A DNA stretch of 27,618 bases from an uncultured Clostridia bacterium (GTDB lineage Bacteria; Bacillota; Clostridia; Oscillospirales; CAG-272): contig CAMOLD010000005.1 of assembly GCA_946618395.1 (NCBI GenBank), positions 1-27,618 of the forward strand. Direction: 5' to 3'. Positions 25,495 through 27,618 of the stretch are shown here, piece by piece (the first letter of the stretch is position 1; each line of letters begins with the position of its first letter). The notes below the pieces were generated by a model, which searched no databases, was not told the origin of the DNA, and saw only the letters and a list, made by a program, of their open reading frames with translations. The position numbers and the translations under genes were made by a program.

Positions 25495-25526
25495 AACAGC
25501 CCCGCGCGGTTGCGCGGGGCTGTTTT
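25495..25526 (+). terminator. GC-rich terminator-like hairpin with GGTT loop
   Basis: AACAGCCCCGCGC and GCGCGGGGCTGTT form a 13-bp perfect stem with loop GGTT, followed by TT on the plus strand. It is the same hairpin as the one next to tRNA-Arg (25676-25705), except that a C-G pair is replaced there by T-A on both arms. There is no gene that it clearly terminates; it probably belonged to a former tRNA transcription unit. Confidence 0.55.
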
Positions 25527-25560
25527 CAAAAGAAACAGAGATATGGAAAATGCTTGCTTT

Positions 25561-25584
25561 TGGCCCCCGACAGGGATTCGAAAC
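25561..25584 (-). pseudogene. Decayed tRNA-Arg 3'-end remnant with CCA (copy 2)
   Basis: On the minus strand TTCGAATCCCTGTCGGGGG followed by CCA repeats the T-loop, T-stem 3' strand, acceptor strand and CCA of the tRNA-Arg at 25707-25783, with a few changes and one base short. The left half of the T-stem is not complementary, and no D- or anticodon arm lies upstream, so it is not a working tRNA. Confidence 0.6.
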
Positions 25585-25661
25585 GCAAACGCAAAGCGTT
25601 TGCTATCAAGTTTGCTGCGCAAACTTGCCCTGCCCCGCCGAAGGCGAGCCGATTCTTTCGG
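25585..25661. repeat. Group of three small hairpins between tRNA remnant and terminator
   Basis: Three hairpins follow one another: GCAAACGC-AAA-GCGTTTGC (25585-25603), AAGTTTGC-TGC-GCAAACTT (25608-25626) and CGCC-GAA-GGCG (25636-25646). Short stems with 3-nt loops are the same style as in the array at 25171-25369. No gene is seen here. Confidence 0.6.
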
Positions 25662-25719
25662 GTCGGGTAGGCCAAAACAGCCCCGTGCGGTTGCACGGGG
25701 CTGTTTTGGCCTACCCGAC
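25662..25719 (-). terminator. Terminator of tRNA-Arg, extended palindrome including the tRNA 3' end
   Basis: A perfect 27-bp stem (25662-25688 with 25693-25719) with loop GGTT. In the direction of tRNA-Arg transcription it reads AAAACAGCCCC...GGGGCTGTTTT, an intrinsic terminator core. The stem continues 13 bp beyond that core into the last bases of the tRNA, so the far arm is a complement of the acceptor strand and CCA. Confidence 0.8.
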
Positions 25720-25783
25720 AGGATTCGAACCTGCGGCCTCAAGAGTCGGAGTCTTGCGCTCTATCCAGCTGGGCTACGGGTAG
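25707..25783 (-). tRNA. tRNA-Arg (anticodon CCG)
   Basis: 77 nt. Acceptor CTACCCG pairs with CGGGTAG, followed by discriminator G and encoded CCA. The anticodon stem is CAAGA/TCTTG with loop CTCCGAC, giving anticodon CCG, which reads CGG. The T-arm GCAGG-TTCGAAT-CCTGT is regular. In the D-stem GCCC faces GAGC, which leaves one C-A mismatch. A consensus-like promoter lies upstream and a long terminator hairpin directly at the CCA end. Confidence 0.95.
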
Positions 25784-25820
25784 TTCTTTATTCTTTTGTT
25801 CCTTTTTGGGAACGCTGTAT

Positions 25821-25849
25821 ATTATACCATGTTTTTCCCGGCTTTGCAA
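25821..25849 (-). promoter_or_regulatory. Promoter of tRNA-Arg
   Basis: On the minus strand TTGCAA (25844-25849) and TATAAT (25821-25826) are 17 nt apart. Transcription would begin near 25814, about 30 nt before the tRNA. GTTCC and GGAAC in this leader can form a small hairpin. It points away from the tRNA-Thr promoter about 85 nt to the right. Confidence 0.8.
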
Positions 25850-25932
25850 GGTCTTTGCCCAATTTTTTTCGCTTTTGTTTTGTTTGACCTTTCCAACCAA
25901 TTTCAAACTTCCGGATTTTTTGAAAAAAAGGG

Positions 25933-25961
25933 TTGACAAACAAAAAGGAGTGTGATATAAT
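25933..25961 (+). promoter_or_regulatory. Consensus sigma-A promoter of the tRNA-Thr/tRNA-Tyr unit
   Basis: TTGACA (25933-25938) and TATAAT (25956-25961) match the sigma-A consensus at all twelve positions with a 17-nt spacer. Transcription would start near 25969, about 30 nt before tRNA-Thr. Confidence 0.92.
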
Positions 25962-26000
25962 ATCTGCGTTCCGAAAGCGAAATCGCGGCGGACATTGTTC

Positions 26001-26075
26001 GCTGGTGTGGCTCAATGGCAGAGCAGCTGATTTGTAATCAGCAGGTTGTTGGTTCGACTCCGATCACCAGCTCCA
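26001..26075 (+). tRNA. tRNA-Thr (anticodon TGT)
   Basis: 75 nt with acceptor GCTGGTG/CACCAGC, discriminator T and encoded CCA. D-stem GCTC/GAGC, anticodon stem GCTGA/TCAGC with loop TTTGTAA (anticodon TGT, reading ACA), and T-arm GTTGG-TTCGACT-CCGAT are all regular. Confidence 0.97.
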
Positions 26076-26101
26076 AAGAGTTCACGCTTTTGTGAACTCT
26101 T
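26076..26101 (+). other. Spacer hairpin between the two tRNA genes
   Basis: AAGAGTTCAC and GTGAACTCTT form a perfect 10-bp stem with loop GCTTTT, beginning at the base after the tRNA-Thr CCA. Lacking a U-tract, it is more likely a processing or stabilising structure than a terminator. Confidence 0.6.
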
Positions 26102-26108
26102 CCAATAC

Positions 26109-26194
26109 GGGAGATTTCCCGAGTGGCCAAAGGGGGCAGACTGTAAATCTGTTGCTTTTCAGCTTCGGTGGTCCGAATCCACCATCTCCCACCA
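26109..26194 (+). tRNA. tRNA-Tyr (anticodon GTA)
   Basis: 86 nt, class II. Acceptor GGGAGAT/ATCTCCC, discriminator A and encoded CCA. Anticodon stem CAGA/TCTG encloses CTGTAAA, anticodon GTA. The variable arm contains GCT-TTTC-AGC, and the T-arm is GGTGG-TCCGAAT-CCACC. It is transcribed with tRNA-Thr from the promoter at 25933-25961. Confidence 0.96.
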
Positions 26195-26240
26195 CAAAAG
26201 AGGCAGTTGCACAAGCAACTGCCTCTTTTGTGGTGGGAGA
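26185..26240 (+). terminator. Terminator of the tRNA-Tyr unit, extended palindrome including the tRNA 3' end
   Basis: A perfect 26-bp stem (26185-26210 with 26215-26240) and loop ACAA. The core AAAAGAGGCAG...CTGCCTCTTTT is an intrinsic terminator, and the outer 10 bp are the tRNA-Tyr 3' end and its inverted copy. After an 8-nt bulge the complement resumes with GGTGGATTCGG, opposite the tRNA T-arm. Confidence 0.85.
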
Positions 26241-26378
26241 TTTGGATGGGTGGATTCGGAAAGCCCGGGCACATAGCGTAGCTGTGCCCAAAATGTGCCG
26301 GTGGCACATTTTGAAGGGCGAGGACTTATGAGTTGTTCGCACAACCGAATCGACCGGGCAGAGAATGTCGCCGACAAA
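26233..26378. repeat. 146-bp repeat, copy 1, beginning with an inverted tRNA-Tyr 3'-end remnant
   Basis: GTGGGAGAT and then GGTGGATTCGGA are the reverse complement of the tRNA-Tyr 3' region, split by an 8-nt insertion. The rest consists of hairpins: GGGCACA/TGTGCCC (26267-26289), AAAATGTGCC-GGT-GGCACATTTT (26290-26312) and GTTGT-TCGC-ACAAC. No credible protein is encoded. A 30-nt spacer follows before copy 2. Confidence 0.8.
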
Positions 26379-26408
26379 AAGCCGTCGCAATCGCGGCGCC
26401 CTTTTTGC

Positions 26409-26554
26409 GTGGGAGATTTGGATGGGCGGATTCGGAAAGCCCGGGCACATAGCGTAGCTGTGCCCAAAATGTGCCGGTGGCACATTTTGAAGGGCGAGGA
26501 CCTATGAGTTGTTCGCACAACCGAACCGACCGGGCAAAAAATGTCGCCGACAAA
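26409..26554. repeat. 146-bp repeat, copy 2
   Basis: This is the same unit as 26233-26378, displaced by 176 nt, with no gaps and five differences in 146 positions, all of them transitions. The tRNA-like start and the hairpins are kept. The stretch from its end to the promoter at 26616 is A+T-rich and shows nothing else recognisable. Confidence 0.85.
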
Positions 26555-26615
26555 CTTGAAAACTCAAAAAAACTCCGCATTTTTGCAAAAAAACAGCGAT
26601 TTTCGCATATACGGG

Positions 26616-26644
26616 TTGCAAAAATGGATTTTGCGTGTTATACT
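26616..26644 (+). promoter_or_regulatory. Promoter of the membrane-GNAT gene
   Basis: TTGCAA (26616-26621) and TATACT (26639-26644) are 17 nt apart. The expected start near 26651 leaves a leader of about 29 nt, with GGAG at 26667-26670 serving the ATG at 26680. Confidence 0.75.
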
Positions 26645-26679
26645 GAAAAACGTAGAAAAATAGATTGGAGATGCCTTTC

Positions 26680-27618
26680 ATGCACTTTGGATTTTCCTAT
26701 ATCGGGTTGATTTTTCTTGCCCTTTTGTTTGTCCCGAACCTGTTTTGGACAAAACATCTTCCGCAGGGCTATGAAACATACGCAAAAAATGAAAACAAGG
26801 TCTTGCTGATTTTGGAGCGCGTGGGCGAGGTTCTGGTGTCCGCCCTTGTTCTCATTTTCAGCGATTTCAACCCACATGGGCTTGATTTTCGACTCCTGTG
26901 GCTCGTCGGGGCGGCACTGGCAATGCTCCTTTACGAGATCTATTGGGTTCGATACTTCAAAAGTAAAAAAACGATGGCGGACTTTTACCGCTCGCTGTTG
27001 AGAATTCCGGTAGCGGGCGCGACCTTGCCGGTTGCCGCCGTTTTATTGATTGCAAGTTACGGTCAAAATCCGATCCTGTTCGGCGCGGGCGTCATTCTCG
27101 GCGTGGGGCATATCGGCATTCACCTTGGGCACAAGCGGGAGCTTGAAAAATCCGGAACTCCAACGGTGCTGGAAACCGCGCGTTTGCGCCTCCGCGTTGC
27201 GCTTCACAATGAGATGGTGCAGTTTATTTCGGGTCAAACCGATGAAATTCTGGCTGCCGCCTACCGCGAAATGCTGCAAGGCGCCCTTGACCACCCCGAA
27301 CAATGGAACTGGTATGCAATTTGGATGATGGAAGAAAAAAGCGGCAAGCACGTGGGGGATTTGTGCTTTAAGGGTCTGAACCCGGACGGGTCGGTGGAAA
27401 TCGGCTACGGCATTCTGGAAGACTTTTGGGGGCGCGGCTATGCAACCGAGGCTGTTCGCGCGGCGGTGGAATGGGCGCTCCAACAGCCCGGTGTTACCCG
27501 TGTGGAAGCCGAGACCGAGCCGGAAAACGCCGCCTCGCAGCGCGTGCTTGCAAAATGCGGCTTTTTGCCAACCGGAACACTTGGCAAAGAGGGCCCGCGC
27601 TTTGTGCGGTTGCCCTGA
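26680..27618 (+). CDS. Integral-membrane protein fused to a GNAT N-acetyltransferase domain
   Basis: 312 residues, ending with TGA at the last base of the window. The N-terminal half has about five hydrophobic segments (near 5-24, 40-60, 72-90, 110-127 and 132-150) and resembles small uncharacterised Clostridia membrane proteins. A linker rich in charged residues leads to a GNAT domain at 163-312: ETARLRLRVA at its start, the acetyl-CoA loop WGRGYATEA at 250-258, and PENAASQRVLAKCGF at 281-295, as in RimJ/RimL-type enzymes. The ATG at 26680 is chosen because GGAG lies 9 nt upstream; the ATG at 26671 adjoins GGAG too closely. The promoter is separate from the tRNA unit. The acetylated substrate is unknown; the membrane half may place the enzyme near the envelope. 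Confidence 0.85.
   Translation: MHFGFSYIGLIFLALLFVPNLFWTKHLPQGYETYAKNENKVLLILERVGEVLVSALVLIFSDFNPHGLDFRLLWLVGAALAMLLYEIYWVRYFKSKKTMADFYRSLLRIPVAGATLPVAAVLLIASYGQNPILFGAGVILGVGHIGIHLGHKRELEKSGTPTVLETARLRLRVALHNEMVQFISGQTDEILAAAYREMLQGALDHPEQWNWYAIWMMEEKSGKHVGDLCFKGLNPDGSVEIGYGILEDFWGRGYATEAVRAAVEWALQQPGVTRVEAETEPENAASQRVLAKCGFLPTGTLGKEGPRFVRLP

Noticed and set aside
25561..25661. Second functional tRNA on the minus strand
   Set aside because: Only the 3' strand of the T-arm and acceptor is present; no D-arm, anticodon arm or matching 5' acceptor strand can be found upstream.
25077..25887. Long open frames on both strands through the hairpin array and tRNA-Arg region
   Set aside because: They run through palindromes, tRNA remnants and, in part, the tRNA-Arg gene; they lack ribosome binding sites and their translations are Arg/Ser-rich without any recognisable domain.
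26092..26580. Small proteins encoded across tRNA-Tyr and the 146-bp repeats
   Set aside because: The frames include tRNA sequence and repeat palindromes, and the two repeat copies differ without regard to codon position.

Overview
The window looks like a chromosomal segment of a Firmicutes bacterium, probably a gut or rumen Clostridia member near Oscillospiraceae/Ruminococcaceae. The grounds are near-consensus sigma-A promoters (TTGACN-17-TATAAT), AAGGAGG-type ribosome binding sites, frequent GTG/TTG starts, tRNA genes with encoded CCA, moderate but uneven G+C, and cell-surface glycan genes of Gram-positive type. The placement is inferred from these traits, not from a database match.

Positions 1-24983 hold one long run of 24 genes, all on the minus strand, read from right to left and tightly packed (many ATGA or short overlaps). 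A strong promoter at 25018-25046 stands in front of the first gene. From the promoter the order is: CatB-like acetyltransferase, GT4, YdjC-type deacetylase, GT4, O-antigen polymerase/ligase-like membrane protein, three GT4, two GT2, UDP-N-acetylhexosamine dehydrogenase (TviB type), GT8-like, GT2, UDP-glucose dehydrogenase, hexapeptide acetyltransferase, GT4, two GT2, ABC exporter permease and ATPase (Wzm/Wzt), GT8, CapE-like dehydratase, nucleotidyltransferase-like protein, and the start of an acyltransferase-3 protein cut by the window edge. Thirteen glycosyltransferases, two UDP-sugar dehydrogenases, a 4,6-dehydratase and three acyltransferases indicate a long, acidic, acylated heteropolysaccharide. 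The chain would be exported by the ABC transporter and perhaps polymerised or ligated to a surface acceptor by the Wzy_C protein.

Positions 24984-26679 hold no convincing protein gene. They contain tRNA-Arg(CCG) on the minus strand, divergent from tRNA-Thr(TGT) and tRNA-Tyr(GTA) on the plus strand, each transcription unit with its own promoter. Around them is dense palindromic sequence: a 199-bp array of eight small hairpins with matching ends (25171-25369), two decayed copies of a tRNA-Arg 3' end, very long terminator hairpins that include the 3' ends of the functional tRNAs, and a tandem pair of 146-bp repeats that each begin with an inverted tRNA-Tyr 3'-end remnant. This is the least conventional part of the window.

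Positions 26680-27618 hold a plus-strand gene with its own promoter, for a protein joining an integral-membrane domain to a GNAT acetyltransferase domain.
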